A stretch of 64,000 nt of DNA from the NCBI GenBank assembly GCA_026745465.1, contig JACYXH010000352.1:692001-756000 (forward strand), written 5' to 3'. This document shows positions 63,315-64,000 of this stretch, piece after piece. Source of the DNA: Lota lota. Taxonomy: Eukaryota > Chordata > Actinopteri > Gadiformes > Lotidae. The translations under genes and the position numbers were made by a program. Position 1 is the stretch's first letter, and every line of letters starts with the position of its first letter. The notes below the pieces were generated by a model. It did no database searches, was not told the DNA's origin, and saw only the letters and a list, made by a program, of their open reading frames with translations.

Positions 63315-64000
63315 GCAATATAAGCGGTCAAAACATAGTTTCCATCCCCCTCGTTGAGCTGCGGTCGAGATATACACAGAGCAGTGAGTAATCAAATGTT
63401 TTCTCTGAGCTAGTGGGTCCTTCTTCTCACTAGACAGATGGGGGTTTCGTCACTGCACAATGGACCTCTGTCACTCCATACGGGACGGCTAGCTTTCAGG
63501 CGCGCAGCCTACGGAGGCTCCTGCCGCGCGCTGATTGTCCTCGAGCACGTTTGCTATGCAAATGAGATGCAGATGAGATCCACATATCGTTATTTCACTC
63601 AACGTTTGAGCAAACAGTGTTAACTGATCCCCCTACGTGCGCTTCTTTAGGATGGCTGACCCATGTCCATACATTTACAGGTAATACTGGCAAATGTGGT
63701 CTAATAATTAACATTATACAACAGGTCAAATTTACAGCGTCCATTGAAGTATAAATATTACCTCTCTTTGGTGTATTCCTGGTAAAGGGTGAAGTTTCGG
63801 TGTAAATTCCTAGAACTTTCCAAAAGTACACACCACGGCAAAGCAGTGAATAGTTTTTGTCCGGCAATAATCTACAGTTATTACACTACAAAAGTACTTA
63901 ATGGTAATTAGCTCCGAAGGAGTCTTTTCACATTCGGTTCACTCTTGGTGCTTTACTCTTCTTTCTGCGTCAGTCAAGTTTGTCCAGCTGTACTGGCGCA

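Overview
The window is vertebrate nuclear DNA, almost certainly from a teleost fish. It holds small multi-exon genes with GT-AG introns, fish-type tRNA-derived SINEs, and six recognisable vertebrate genes. More than twenty long, nearly pure simple repeats (GT/CA, CT/GA, poly-G/C) are scattered through introns, UTRs and spacers. That density recalls cod-like (gadiform) genomes. The species assignment is inference.

Layout. (1) 1-2671, + strand: the 3' half of vstm4, an immunoglobulin-type membrane protein; the V-set exons lie before the window. (2) 8568-9997, +: lrrc18, two coding exons. In human, VSTM4 and LRRC18 are also neighbours, on 10q11. (3) 10.1-13.8 kb: spacer with a SINE, an intact tRNA-Gly(CCC) gene on the minus strand, and a 28-bp x4 tandem repeat. 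(4) 13784-17450, +: a PRDM9-like PR/SET plus 15-zinc-finger gene without KRAB or SSXRD domains. Two of the three catalytic tyrosines are replaced, as in the teleost PRDM9-beta class. (5) 19356-37838, -: ppp1r9b (spinophilin/neurabin-II), all ten coding exons reconstructed, 865 aa. (6) 39893-43788, +: sgca (alpha-sarcoglycan), complete, 387 aa, head-to-head with ppp1r9b. The ppp1r9b-sgca adjacency matches human 17q21. (7) 48061-49074, -: cdc42ep4 (Cdc42 effector, BORG family) in one coding exon. (8) 49.3-64 kb: no coding sequence seen, probably the long 5' intron or upstream region of cdc42ep4. It contains microsatellites, a perfect 44-bp inverted repeat and a 20-bp minisatellite.

The genes do not form one pathway. 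Spinophilin (synaptic PP1/actin scaffold), alpha-sarcoglycan (muscle dystrophin complex) and cdc42ep4 (septin/actin regulator) all concern the cytoskeleton or its membrane links. The prdm9-like gene is a chromatin or DNA-binding factor. Genes are packed tail-to-tail (prdm9/ppp1r9b, sgca/cdc42ep4) and head-to-head (ppp1r9b/sgca).

Most notable observations: microsatellites abutting several splice acceptors, including the in-frame, skippable transmembrane exon of vstm4; the degenerate PR/SET domain of the PRDM9-like gene; a GC-AG intron and a stop codon overlapping a splice donor in sgca; a candidate internal promoter/first exon in ppp1r9b, in phase with the PDZ exon; a perfect long inverted repeat; and a two-copy MITE-like family. 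I found no clearly new biological system.
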